From NCBI GenBank assembly GCA_947500435.1, contig CANMRV010000011.1, positions 1 through 64,000 on the forward strand: 64,000 bases of DNA, given 5' to 3'. Source of the DNA: an uncultured Flavobacteriaceae bacterium (GTDB lineage: Bacteria; Bacteroidota; Bacteroidia; Flavobacteriales; Flavobacteriaceae). This document shows, piece after piece, positions 1-7,442 of this stretch; the first letter of the stretch is position 1, and each line of letters starts with the position of its first letter. A model generated the notes under the pieces. It did not search any database. It worked only from the letters and a program-made list of their open reading frames with translations, and was not told the DNA's origin. The position numbers and the translations under genes were made by a program.

Positions 1-86
1 TCATTCAGAGTCCATTGACGGTAGTTATTCTGTAAACATTTGTCAATAGTTTTGTAGCGGATAAGGGCGTTTTTGTTTAAGGCCAT
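1..86 (-). CDS. WYL-type transcriptional regulator, N-terminal fragment
   Basis: Only the first 28 codons are in the window; the gene runs off the left edge. The start MALNKNALIRYK followed by IDKCLQNN is typical of the N-terminal helix-turn-helix of Bacteroidota WYL-domain regulators, which often control RNA-repair and defence loci. Its ATG overlaps the stop codon of the HD gene by one base (TAATG), so the two are translationally coupled. It is the only regulator candidate beside the palindrome found at three promoters of this island. The WYL domain itself is outside the window, so the family call rests on the N-terminus and context. Confidence 0.6.
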   Translation of the reverse strand, partial: MALNKNALIRYKTIDKCLQNNYRQWTLN

Positions 87-700
87 TATAATGCATTTAG
101 TTCATTAGACAAATTTGCTCTTGCCTGCTTTTCAAAAGCGGATTGAAAACCTTTAGTTTGATAAATTCTGCTCTTGTCTAGAAAGTGTTGAAGTACTTTC
201 TTCCTTCCTTTACGATACATAATACCTGGAATTTTAGCATATTCTTTTCTAATCTTCCGAGCGTAATCTTGGTACACTTCTTCGGACTGCCCTAAAATTG
301 CTAAATCAAAATCTATCAACAATTTCTCATCGTTCGATTTGCCATTATGGTGTTTCGTACAAAGAATAAGTGCTTCAATTCGTTGAATTCCATCTACATC
401 AAATCCAATATCTTGTAATACCTGAGTGGCTTTTATTGCACTTTTCTCCTCGTTATCCTTTTTCCAAATACTATAGATAAAATCATGATAGTAGATAGCC
501 AAAAGCATCTCTTCAGTATTTTCAATCTCATCTTTGAACTTATCGAAATAGGCAAAGAGTTCGGTAAGGTGACCTAGATTGTGATATTTTCGAAACTTTT
601 GTCCGTAAGCGCCAGCTAGTTCATTCCATAAAGCGGCAACTTCATTTTCCGGAGGTACATATTTAGCGAAAATCTTGGTGTATCTTTCTTTTAAGTCCAT
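86..700 (-). CDS. HD-domain metal-dependent phosphohydrolase (COG4339-like)
   Basis: This 204-residue protein has HD-superfamily motifs: YHNLGHL near residue 40, YYHDFIY near residue 70 and a later DFDLAILG acidic motif, as in predicted HD phosphohydrolases of the COG4339 type. The family has no firmly proven substrate; members are reported in RtcB-associated RNA-repair neighbourhoods, where removal of a terminal or cyclic phosphate from damaged RNA is a reasonable guess. It is divergent from the nucleotidyltransferase operon, with an 89-bp intergenic region holding a palindromic operator, and it is coupled to the downstream regulator gene. Confidence 0.75.
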   Translation of the reverse strand: MDLKERYTKIFAKYVPPENEVAALWNELAGAYGQKFRKYHNLGHLTELFAYFDKFKDEIENTEEMLLAIYYHDFIYSIWKKDNEEKSAIKATQVLQDIGFDVDGIQRIEALILCTKHHNGKSNDEKLLIDFDLAILGQSEEVYQDYARKIRKEYAKIPGIMYRKGRKKVLQHFLDKSRIYQTKGFQSAFEKQARANLSNELNAL

Positions 701-735
701 AGTGTATTTGATTTAAAATTACAAGAACTCAACTA

Positions 736-773
736 ACTGCGCAAAATAATTGCGTAGTACATCATCAAATTTG
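736..773 (+). promoter_or_regulatory. Palindromic operator plus promoter, copy 1
   Basis: A 9-5-9 inverted repeat (arms ACTGCGCAA and TTGCGTAGT, spacer AATAA) lies at 736-758. The TTG of its right arm is followed after exactly 17 bases by TTTG (770-773), within a CAAATTTG -7-like element. Transcription would start about 10 bases before the ATG at 790, giving an almost leaderless mRNA. The same palindrome and spacing recur at 2583 and 10644. The palindrome may also serve the divergent HD/WYL promoter. Confidence 0.8.
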
Positions 774-789
774 TATCATAATTTTAGAA

Positions 790-1527
790 ATGATGAAAAG
801 TAAACTTAAAAATCTAGCAACCGACAAGAAAGTAGATATACTCTTTGCTTGTGAATCTGGAAGTAGGGCTTGGGGCTTTGCTTCCCCAGATAGTGATTTT
901 GATGTTAGATTCGTATATACACATCCAATAGAGTGGTATTTGTCAATCTCGGAAAAACGAGATAGCATCGATATAATGGATGGTGATTTTGATGCAGTCG
1001 GTTGGGAGCTCAGAAAGAAGCTACGCTTACTTAAAAAGTCGAACGTACCTGCATTGGAGCATTTGTTCTCACCTATAACATACATCGAAGAAAGCACATC
1101 CATAAAGGAACTGCGCGCGATAGCTGAAGATTGCTTTTCCCCTGTAGCTTGTATGTACCACTATTTAAGTATGAGCAAAAAATATGAAGAAAAGTTGGCT
1201 GGTGAAACTGTAAAACTAAAGAGTTTGTTTTATGCATTGCGAACAGCTTTGGCGGGCAAGTGGATACTTGAACACAATACGATGCCACCTGTTGTTTTTA
1301 GCAAGATGTTATCTCTTGTAAAAAGGGATGAGGCTGACGAAATAAGACACTTGATGACTATAAAATCAGAGAATAACGAAAGTTATTTACACACTAGAAA
1401 TGAGAAAGTCATAAATCTTATAGCAAGTGTTTTAGTTGTTAATGAAAAGTTTGCAAAATCGCTTTCTGGCGGGAAACCTGATACTGATAGAATAGATAGT
1501 TTTTTATATAACACCTTGACCAAATGA
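790..1527 (+). CDS. YcgL-like nucleotidyltransferase (RNA-repair associated), first copy
   Basis: This 245-residue protein of the DNA polymerase beta superfamily has the signature GSRAWGF followed by DSDFDVR (residues about 24-38), giving the G-S and D-x-D residues that bind nucleotide and metal. Proteins of this type (COG3541) occur beside RtcB and are thought to add nucleotides to RNA ends, though the reaction is not established. The ATG at 790 lies 16 bases after the -7 element. The next gene overlaps it by 4 bp (ATGA), so the pair is co-translated. This gene and the next are probably diverged duplicates. Confidence 0.75.
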   Translation: MMKSKLKNLATDKKVDILFACESGSRAWGFASPDSDFDVRFVYTHPIEWYLSISEKRDSIDIMDGDFDAVGWELRKKLRLLKKSNVPALEHLFSPITYIEESTSIKELRAIAEDCFSPVACMYHYLSMSKKYEEKLAGETVKLKSLFYALRTALAGKWILEHNTMPPVVFSKMLSLVKRDEADEIRHLMTIKSENNESYLHTRNEKVINLIASVLVVNEKFAKSLSGGKPDTDRIDSFLYNTLTK

Positions 1528-2576
1528 AAACAATAGAAGAACTAAAAGCTTCAGGAAATATCATATTTGAATGTATTAGCGGTAGTAGAGCATACGGACT
1601 CGCTACCGCTTCTTCTGATACCGATATTCGTGGAGTTTTTGTACTACCAAAAGAAAAGTATTATTCGTTGGAATATGTGGGTCAAATAAATAATGACACG
1701 AACGATATTGTTTATTATGAACTCAAAAAGTTCATAGAACTTCTTTCAAAAAACAATCCTAATCTTCTTGAATTGTTAAGTGTGCCTGAAGACTGCATAC
1801 TTTCAAAACATCCGCTATTCGATAAAGTCAAGTCCGAGTACTTTCTTTCAAAATTATGTAAAGACACATTTGCAAATTATGCATTTACCCAAATAAAAAA
1901 GGCAAGAGGATTGAAGAAAAAAATAGTTAATCCTGTTGAAAAAGAACGAAAATCTGTAACTGACTTTTGTTTTGTTCGAAAAGAAAAACGTGCTATTCCT
2001 TTAAACACCTTTTTAGAAAATGAAGGTTTCGAAGTGGCTCATTGTGGGTTGGCTAAAATAAGTCACATGAAAGATTGTTATAATCTGTTCTACAACCCTA
2101 CTATGAGGTATAGTGGGATTGCAAGAGAAAATGCGAATGAAGTCTGCCTTAGTTCTATTCCAAAATCGGAAGTGCCAGCGGCTATTTTATATTTCAATCG
2201 AGATGGGTATTCATCCTATTGTAAAAAGTATAAAGAGTATTGGTCTTGGGTAGAAAAGAGAAATGATGAACGTTACAAGAGTAATATCTCACATAGCAAG
2301 AACTACGATGCTAAAAACATGATGCACACATTTCGTCTTCTACATATGGCAAAAGAAATAGGAGCTGATAATAAAATTATGGTAAAAAGACCAGACCGAG
2401 ATTTTCTGCTAGCTATAAAAAATGCTGAATTCGAATATGAAGAGTTGGTGGAAAGAGCTGAAAAGTTAAGATTGGAACTAGAAGTTATTTATGAAAAATC
2501 TAGTTTGATGGTAAGACCTGATTTAGGTATTGTAAATGAGTTATTAGTGGAAATAAGAGAACAATTCTATCAATAA
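1524..2576 (+). CDS. YcgL-like nucleotidyltransferase (RNA-repair associated), second copy
   Basis: This 350-residue protein has the same catalytic pattern as its upstream neighbour (ISGSRAYGLATASSDTDIR near residues 18-36), with an intact D-x-D. It is longer, with a helical, lysine-rich C-terminal part. It resembles predicted nucleotidyltransferases of the COG3541/YcgL group. The overlap with the first copy suggests the two act together, perhaps as a pair repairing RNA 3' ends before ligation by RtcB. The substrate cannot be read from the sequence. Confidence 0.75.
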   Translation: MKTIEELKASGNIIFECISGSRAYGLATASSDTDIRGVFVLPKEKYYSLEYVGQINNDTNDIVYYELKKFIELLSKNNPNLLELLSVPEDCILSKHPLFDKVKSEYFLSKLCKDTFANYAFTQIKKARGLKKKIVNPVEKERKSVTDFCFVRKEKRAIPLNTFLENEGFEVAHCGLAKISHMKDCYNLFYNPTMRYSGIARENANEVCLSSIPKSEVPAAILYFNRDGYSSYCKKYKEYWSWVEKRNDERYKSNISHSKNYDAKNMMHTFRLLHMAKEIGADNKIMVKRPDRDFLLAIKNAEFEYEELVERAEKLRLELEVIYEKSSLMVRPDLGIVNELLVEIREQFYQ

Positions 2577-2582
2577 TTTTTT

Positions 2583-2620
2583 ACTACGCAAAATAATTGC
2601 GCACATAAGTCGCAAGTTTG
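2583..2620 (+). promoter_or_regulatory. Palindromic operator plus promoter, copy 2
   Basis: ACTACGCAA-AATAA-TTGCGCACA at 2583-2605 is the same palindrome as at 736. The left arm and TTGCG core are conserved; the outer right arm is degraded. TTTG of a CAAGTTTG -7-like element follows the TTG by exactly 17 bases (2617-2620). It drives the rtcB1 transcript, with a structured leader of about 80 nt. Confidence 0.75.
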
Positions 2621-2635
2621 TACCGGAATCATAAA

Positions 2636-2691
2636 GAAGCCGGTTCTCCGACTTCATGTAGCGCCCCGCCGAACGTTGGAGTCGGTGGGGC
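2636..2691 (+). promoter_or_regulatory. rtcB1 leader with mutually exclusive hairpins and a start-stop codon pair
   Basis: Hairpin 1 is GAAGCCGG/CCGACTTC (2636-2655, one mismatch). Hairpin 2 is GCCCCGCCGA/TCGGTGGGGC (2663-2691), a 10-bp stem with one G-U pair ending 14 nt before the ATG. The 3' arm of hairpin 1 (2648-2655) can instead pair over 8 bp with 2678-2685, excluding both hairpins. Between them is ATG immediately followed by TAG (2656-2661). The layout suggests post-transcriptional control, but no terminator T-run is present. The control itself is inferred; the pairings are visible. Confidence 0.5.
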
Positions 2692-2705
2692 TAATTAAAG
2701 AAATT

Positions 2706-4091
2706 ATGGAAAATAAAGTAAACATTACCGGAAAAGAATTAATCGCCATGGGCTTCAAATCAGGAAAATGGATTCCTGAAGCCTTGGCACATATCAATAC
2801 CAACCAATTGCAGGGAGATGCCCTATTAAACTACTTGGAACAATTTCGTCCAGGACCAATTGTGAATTTGCATTCGGAAACCATGCCGTATTCGGTGAAT
2901 ATCAAAGCGGAGAATGAATTGGAAGAAAAAAATGTAAACTCCGTTTTGGAATCTATGGATATTTTGATGCGAACGCCTACCCTAGTTGATGGGGCTGTGA
3001 TGCCAGATGCGTGTCCGGCTGGACCTAAAGGAACTATTCCCGTTGGTGGAGTTGTTGCTGCTAAGAATGCCATTCACCCAGGTATGCACAGCGCGGATAT
3101 CTGCTGCTCGGTGATGTTGACGGATTTTGGTTCAGCTGACCCAAAGGATGTCTTGAATGCCGCACATGCCAGTACACATTTTGGTCCTGGTGGACGAGAT
3201 AGAAATTCCCAGTATAGATTTCCTATAGAATTGTTAGAAGCATTTGAAAGCAATTATTTCCTTAGAGATAATCAAATGATTCAAATTGCTAGAACGCATT
3301 TGGGAACACAAGGTGATGGAAACCATTTCTTGTTCGTGGGTATTTCCAAAGAAACTGGAAATACCATGTTGATTACTCATCACGGTTCGCGCGGTCCTGG
3401 CGCCCGTTTGTATACTAAAGGGATGAAAATTGCCGAACGTTTCCGACAAGAGCTTTCTCCAGAAACCTTAAAGCAAAATGCGTGGATACCCTTTGACACG
3501 GAGGAAGGTGAAAACTATTGGCATGCTTTGCAAATCATAAGAGCATGGACAAAGAAAAACCATGAAGTTATTCATGATGCCACTTTGGAAGCATTGGGAG
3601 TCAAAATTGAAAACCGTTTTTGGAACGAACATAATTTTGTATTCCAAGATGATGATATATTTTATCACGCAAAAGGTGCTACACCATTGGATGCTAAGTT
3701 TATGCCTGATATTACGGGGCCAAGATTGATTCCTTTGAACATGGCCGAGCCTGTTTTAATAGTTGATGGAAATACTACAGCAACAAATTTAGGTTTTGCA
3801 CCTCACGGAGCAGGTCGAAACATGAGCAGAACACAGCATAAGAAAAACAAAGCTGAATTCACTAATGAAGAAGTATTCTTTGAAGAAACCAAAGGATTGG
3901 ACGTACGTTTCTTCTCAAATGAGATTGACGTTTCCGAGTTGCCTAGTGCCTATAAAAATGCAGCTACAGTCCGAGACCAAATGAATGAATTTGGTTTGGG
4001 TACGGTTCAAGATGAAGTGATGCCTTACGGGTGTATCATGGCTGGGGATTGGATGAAGAATGCGCCTTGGAAGAAGAGAAGAAATAGATAA
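2706..4091 (+). CDS. rtcB: RNA ligase RtcB, first copy (RtcB1)
   Basis: RtcB joins RNA 2',3'-cyclic-phosphate or 3'-phosphate ends to 5'-OH ends using GTP and Mn2+. Visible catalytic features are a DICCS metal motif, GDGNHFLF, HHGSRGPGA, NEHNF and APHGAGRNMSR, which holds the guanylated histidine. At 461 residues it has the usual length. An upstream TTG at 2676 would add 10 residues lying inside the leader hairpin, so ATG 2706 is preferred. It is followed after 3 bp by a small unknown gene. It is clearly diverged from the second RtcB in the window, so the two may handle different RNAs. Confidence 0.93.
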   Translation: MENKVNITGKELIAMGFKSGKWIPEALAHINTNQLQGDALLNYLEQFRPGPIVNLHSETMPYSVNIKAENELEEKNVNSVLESMDILMRTPTLVDGAVMPDACPAGPKGTIPVGGVVAAKNAIHPGMHSADICCSVMLTDFGSADPKDVLNAAHASTHFGPGGRDRNSQYRFPIELLEAFESNYFLRDNQMIQIARTHLGTQGDGNHFLFVGISKETGNTMLITHHGSRGPGARLYTKGMKIAERFRQELSPETLKQNAWIPFDTEEGENYWHALQIIRAWTKKNHEVIHDATLEALGVKIENRFWNEHNFVFQDDDIFYHAKGATPLDAKFMPDITGPRLIPLNMAEPVLIVDGNTTATNLGFAPHGAGRNMSRTQHKKNKAEFTNEEVFFEETKGLDVRFFSNEIDVSELPSAYKNAATVRDQMNEFGLGTVQDEVMPYGCIMAGDWMKNAPWKKRRNR

Positions 4092-4094
4092 GCT

Positions 4095-4499
4095 ATGAAC
4101 CGAGATTTTATTGAACATTATAGAGGCAGCTCGATTGCGGAGGAAAAACTATCTAATCGATTGGGCTTGTTCTGGGATACCACAGTTCAGGATTGGGATT
4201 TAATCAATTCCAATCCTAATGGTATTCAAGACTTCTTAAAGGTATATGGAAGTCTTGAAAATGACGATGAAAAATTTGTTCTTATGCAGCTTATAATAGC
4301 TTCCTTCGCTGCCAATAACTCAAAAAAAGATTTTGATCTTAACCTTTGGAAACAATGTTCAATCATTCTAGAAAAAGAACATTTTTTGCATATCCACACG
4401 ATAAATTATTGGTTCTTGAGGAAAGAAAAAGGAATGCAAGCGTTTCTATCATCATTATTGAAAAAGGTGTATGAAAAAGTTATATATCATTATCAATAA
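4095..4499 (+). CDS. Small unknown protein in the rtcB1 operon
   Basis: This 134-residue, mostly helical protein matches no family I recognise. It starts 3 bp after the rtcB1 stop codon, so it is almost certainly co-transcribed and perhaps co-translated. It has no signal peptide or membrane segment and no clear catalytic motif; the C-terminus is slightly basic and aromatic. Its position as last gene of the RtcB1 unit suggests an accessory factor for that ligase, which is inference only. Confidence 0.6.
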   Translation: MNRDFIEHYRGSSIAEEKLSNRLGLFWDTTVQDWDLINSNPNGIQDFLKVYGSLENDDEKFVLMQLIIASFAANNSKKDFDLNLWKQCSIILEKEHFLHIHTINYWFLRKEKGMQAFLSSLLKKVYEKVIYHYQ

Positions 4500-4565
4500 G
4501 ATTTCACAGAAGTTTTTAATGGATTACCCTTTAAGAATTAAAAACTGTGCGTTTATAGAATAAAT

Positions 4566-4597
4566 TTGGAAGAAAAGGGTTATAAACCCCATATTTG
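4566..4597 (+). promoter_or_regulatory. Bacteroidota-type promoter of leader cassette 1
   Basis: TTG (4566-4568) is followed after 21 bases by CATATTTG (4590-4597), close to the Bacteroidota TTG-N20-TANNTTTG consensus. A small inverted repeat (GGGTT-ATA-AACCC) lies in the spacer and could be an operator. Confidence 0.5.
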
Positions 4598-4636
4598 CAA
4601 CTTAATAAAGAAAATAATAACAGAAAATAGTACTCT

Positions 4637-4702
4637 ATGTTAGAATATTTCAATCACATACCGGACGCTAAAAAGCTAGGATTGCATCGAATTGATGGGT
4701 AG
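4637..4702 (+). CDS. Leader peptide 1 (21 aa), putative attenuator peptide
   Basis: This short ORF begins MLEYFNHIPDAKK and ends at TAG 4702. It lies between a promoter and an intrinsic terminator. The peptide uses 14 different amino acids in 21 residues. Bases 4663-4669 (GGACGCT, spanning the Pro-Asp-Ala codons) are perfectly complementary to the 5' arm of the terminator at 4731, so an antiterminator hairpin can form. Translation has not been shown. The complementary segment lies about 30 nt before the stop codon, farther than in the classical trp layout. Confidence 0.5.
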   Translation: MLEYFNHIPDAKKLGLHRIDG

Positions 4703-4730
4703 ATACTATTAAAAAGAGATACATAACTAG

Positions 4731-4759
4731 AGCGTCCAAGAAATTGGGCGCTTTTTTTT
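4731..4759 (+). terminator. Intrinsic terminator T1 of leader cassette 1
   Basis: A 9-bp stem AGCGTCCAA/TTGGGCGCT with a GAAA tetraloop is followed by a T-run. Its 5' arm can pair instead with bases 4663-4669 in leader peptide 1. The stem core is almost the same as in terminator T3 at 8857, marking the two cassettes as duplicates. Confidence 0.85.
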
Positions 4760-4850
4760 GTAAATTTTTTAGAGAATTCTCAAAATTCTAAAAGAATGCC
4801 ATTTGAAAGCTAAGCATTTGAAAAACAGCCAATTGATGAATTATGCTGCT

Positions 4851-4976
4851 ATCTGTTAAACAACGGACAGGGTTTCTTATGTTATAATTTTATCATAACT
4901 AATTGATAATCAATAAATTATATTTTATTTTTCTTGTGTAATCTAAAAAACCGTTCTAGATTTGCACCAGAATAAA
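4851..4976 (+). repeat. Promoter-region repeat, copy A (pairs with 8992-9118)
   Basis: About 120 bp resemble the stretch at 8992-9118: a shared CGGACAGGG motif, a TATCAATAAATTA-type AT-rich block, then a TTCTTGTRTAAT / TTTGCACC promoter. Each copy lies between a first and a second leader cassette. Together with the matching terminators this shows duplication of the whole two-cassette module. Confidence 0.7.
4934..4964 (+). promoter_or_regulatory. Strong sigma-A type promoter of leader cassette 2
   Basis: TTG (4934-4936), a 20-base spacer, then TAGATTTG (4957-4964) exactly fits the Bacteroidota consensus. It has an AT-rich upstream region and no regulon palindrome, so it is probably constitutive, with control exercised by the attenuator after it. 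Confidence 0.8.
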
Positions 4977-5003
4977 ACAATAACATTTTTAACTGAAGTA
5001 TAT

Positions 5004-5087
5004 ATGACTTTTTCAAAAACATATCAGAAAACACTAAAAGCACTAGGTGCTTTAATAGTGTCGCTTCAGGACTTCTACAATACATAA
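5004..5087 (+). CDS. Leader peptide 2 (27 aa), attenuator of the rtcB2-prfH operon
   Basis: This ORF begins MTFSKTYQKTLKA and ends ...LQDFYNT at TAA 5087, 22 bases before a terminator. Bases 5069-5077 (GGACTTCTA, in the last codons) pair with 5106-5115, overlapping the 5' arm of that terminator, over 9 bp with one bulge. A ribosome that reaches the stop codon would cover the antiterminator strand and allow termination; one stalled earlier would leave it free, giving read-through into the rtcB2 operon. The peptide contains 14 different amino acids. Confidence 0.6.
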   Translation: MTFSKTYQKTLKALGALIVSLQDFYNT

Positions 5088-5108
5088 AGCTACCATAGCT
5101 TAATATAG

Positions 5109-5140
5109 AAAGTCCGAAGCCCTAACGTTTCGGACTTTTT
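5109..5140 (+). terminator. Intrinsic terminator T2 (attenuator) before the rtcB2 operon
   Basis: A 10-bp perfect stem AAAGTCCGAA/TTCGGACTTT with a 10-nt loop is followed by a T-run ending 2 bases before the first possible start codon of the downstream operon. No promoter is visible between it and that operon, so expression from the strong promoter at 4934 requires read-through. Confidence 0.85.
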
Positions 5141-5141
5141 T

Positions 5142-5975
5142 ATGCCCAAATTTTCGCGGCAGAACTTTCCGGGATTTACTCAAGTATCATTTAAAACAAA
5201 ATCAATGCAATTACGCAGACGATTTTGGCATCTAGAGATGCGTCAAAATGATTTAAAAATTTGTAAAACCAAAAATGAATGTGTAGTGAAACCACCACAT
5301 ATCAAATGTAAAAGACAAAAAGAAATTCGTCGTATCCGAAAGAGACAGCGTCAAATATGGGCAGAAAAATGTGCATTGGGGTTTATAGAATTAAGGAAAC
5401 CTATTCGACATGGTTGGTTTAAAGAAATTGTCATAACTCATCGTGCGGAGAACTATAAAAATAGAGCCGCTATTCGAGAGGTGTATGATAAAGTTGAAAA
5501 AATATTCTGGGGAAAAACTAAGGAAGAGGCAGAAAGAAAATGGCTTCATGAGACCTCAAAGTATCTAATCAACAAGGAGATTCCAACTATCAGTAGGAAA
5601 CAATACAATCGATTGAGTCATAAAGCAAAATCTTTATGTGTGCCTTTCTACTATATGATTGAAAGTAGAAAGCTGAAGCTTAGATACTATGTGAAAATTC
5701 CAAAAGGGGCATATAGAATAAAATTTACAAAAGCTTATATCACTCATAGCAAGCGTATTGACCCAAAATTGGAAAGTGAATGTGCTTTGTTAGAACAACA
5801 AACATTGAAACATGGATACTTTGAAGCAAGTGAAAAATTAGATAAATGGAAAGATTGGTGGAAAGTAGAAGAAACTAAAAAGAGAGAGCGAAAAACAAAG
5901 CAGAATCTCCTTGGGCTTAGAAATTATTCTATCAATCAATTACTTAAAGATGAAATATCATGGGAAAGAAATTAA
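5142..5975 (+). CDS. Basic unknown protein, first gene of the rtcB2-prfH operon
   Basis: This protein of up to 277 residues is very rich in Lys and Arg (for example KRQKEIRRIRKRQRQIW near residue 57), suggesting nucleic-acid binding, probably RNA given the context. I recognise no family. The first ATG is right after the terminator T-run; a second at 5205 (starting MQLRRRFWHLE) is an equally good start. Its end overlaps rtcB2 by 16 bp, implying coupled translation. It could deliver damaged rRNA or tRNA to RtcB2 or bind the ribosome; both are guesses. Confidence 0.65.
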   Translation: MPKFSRQNFPGFTQVSFKTKSMQLRRRFWHLEMRQNDLKICKTKNECVVKPPHIKCKRQKEIRRIRKRQRQIWAEKCALGFIELRKPIRHGWFKEIVITHRAENYKNRAAIREVYDKVEKIFWGKTKEEAERKWLHETSKYLINKEIPTISRKQYNRLSHKAKSLCVPFYYMIESRKLKLRYYVKIPKGAYRIKFTKAYITHSKRIDPKLESECALLEQQTLKHGYFEASEKLDKWKDWWKVEETKKRERKTKQNLLGLRNYSINQLLKDEISWERN

Positions 5976-7351
5976 GCGGAAAAGACCTAATTAGATTAGG
6001 CTTTCCAAAGAATAATAGTATCAACATTACTTTAGGTCAAATCAATCGATATCACAAAAGAAAAAAGAAAGAACAGGTATTGATGGAGGCCAAAAAAGTA
6101 TTGTTGCATCCTGAAAACTATAAAGGTGATGGAGTTTGGGGAAAGATAGCAGAAAGCTTGTTAGATCCAGTTGTGGTCAAAAAACAAGCGCTGAATTCGG
6201 CAAGAGCACCTTTCCAAATCTATGGCGAGAACGAAATAGAGGAGCAAGCAAAATACCAATTGTATGATGCTTTAAAACTTCCGATTTCTGTTGCTGGGGC
6301 TTTGATGCCCGATGCCCATAGTGGTTATGGCTTGCCTATCGGGGGTGTTTTGGCTACTAAGAATGCGGTGATTCCATATGGGGTTGGTGTTGATATCGGT
6401 TGCCGAATGTGTTTGACTATTTATCCGATTCCGGTTTCTTACCTCAAAGGAAAGAAACATCAATTGGCAAATATGCTCTCAGAGCATACCAAGTTCGGAA
6501 TGCGGGAAACCCATAAGATAAAGCATGACCACGAAATCTTTGAGCGTGATGAATTCAAAAACATTCCGCTGGTAAAAAGATTAAAGGATAAAGCGTACAA
6601 GCAATTAGGAACCTCAGGTGGTGGAAATCACTTTGTAGAATTCGGAAAGGTCACTATTACAGATGACAAGAACGAATGGGGTTTGAAACTGGGTGAATAC
6701 CTAGGTGTTCTCTCGCATAGTGGATCTCGCGGTCTAGGGGCAAACATTGCAAAGCATTACACCTATTTAGCAACAAAACAATGTCCGTTACCCAAACATG
6801 TGCAGCATTTGGCATGGTTGGATTTGAATACGCATGACGGACAAGAATATTGGTTAGCTATGAATCTAGCAGGTGATTATGCAAAAGCATGTCACGATGA
6901 TATTCACGCAAGACTAGCGAAACTTTTGGGTGCAAAACCAGTAGTTAAAATAGATAACCATCACAATTTTGCTTGGAAACAGGACGTAAATGGTGCCGAG
7001 TGTATTGTGCATAGAAAGGGAGCAACTCCCGCCGCGAAAGGCGAGTTGGGAATTATTCCTGGGTCAATGACAGCACCGGGTTACATCGTAAAAGGTTTGG
7101 GCAATACAGAGAGTTTAAACTCTGCTTCCCATGGTGCTGGACGGCTTTTTTCAAGGCGAAAATGTAAAGAAACGTTTACAAGAAGCGAAATTAAAAAGCA
7201 ATTAGAGGCAAACGAAGTAACACTAATTGGTGGAGGAATTGACGAAGCACCCATGGCCTACAAAAACATTGAAAAGGTCATGGCAAATCAACAAGAATTG
7301 GTTGAAGTACTCGGAACCTTTACACCCAAAATAGTACGAATGGATAAATAA
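5960..7351 (+). CDS. rtcB: RNA ligase RtcB, second copy (RtcB2, PrfH-linked)
   Basis: This 463-residue RtcB is intact: GVDIGCRM near residues 143-150, SGGGNHFVEFG, LSHSGSRGLGANIA, DNHHNF and ASHGAGRLFSRRKC with the guanylated histidine. It is followed by prfH. In other bacteria RtcB2-PrfH pairs are known to repair the 16S rRNA decoding centre after cleavage by colicin-E3-type nucleases, with PrfH releasing the stalled peptide. The same role is the best inference here. The gene overlaps the preceding basic-protein gene and lies behind the attenuator at 5004-5140. Confidence 0.93.
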   Translation: MGKKLSGKDLIRLGFPKNNSINITLGQINRYHKRKKKEQVLMEAKKVLLHPENYKGDGVWGKIAESLLDPVVVKKQALNSARAPFQIYGENEIEEQAKYQLYDALKLPISVAGALMPDAHSGYGLPIGGVLATKNAVIPYGVGVDIGCRMCLTIYPIPVSYLKGKKHQLANMLSEHTKFGMRETHKIKHDHEIFERDEFKNIPLVKRLKDKAYKQLGTSGGGNHFVEFGKVTITDDKNEWGLKLGEYLGVLSHSGSRGLGANIAKHYTYLATKQCPLPKHVQHLAWLDLNTHDGQEYWLAMNLAGDYAKACHDDIHARLAKLLGAKPVVKIDNHHNFAWKQDVNGAECIVHRKGATPAAKGELGIIPGSMTAPGYIVKGLGNTESLNSASHGAGRLFSRRKCKETFTRSEIKKQLEANEVTLIGGGIDEAPMAYKNIEKVMANQQELVEVLGTFTPKIVRMDK

Positions 7352-7442
7352 TAGAAGTAGTTGGCGGAGGTATTCATAAAGCATATTGAAAACTTAAGAT
7401 TATTGGAATACCAACGCTAGCTGCTTCTTTTAAAGAAATAAA

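Noticed and set aside
2676..2705. TTG start for RtcB1
   Set aside because: It would add residues encoded by the leader hairpin; ATG 2706 gives the usual RtcB N-terminus.
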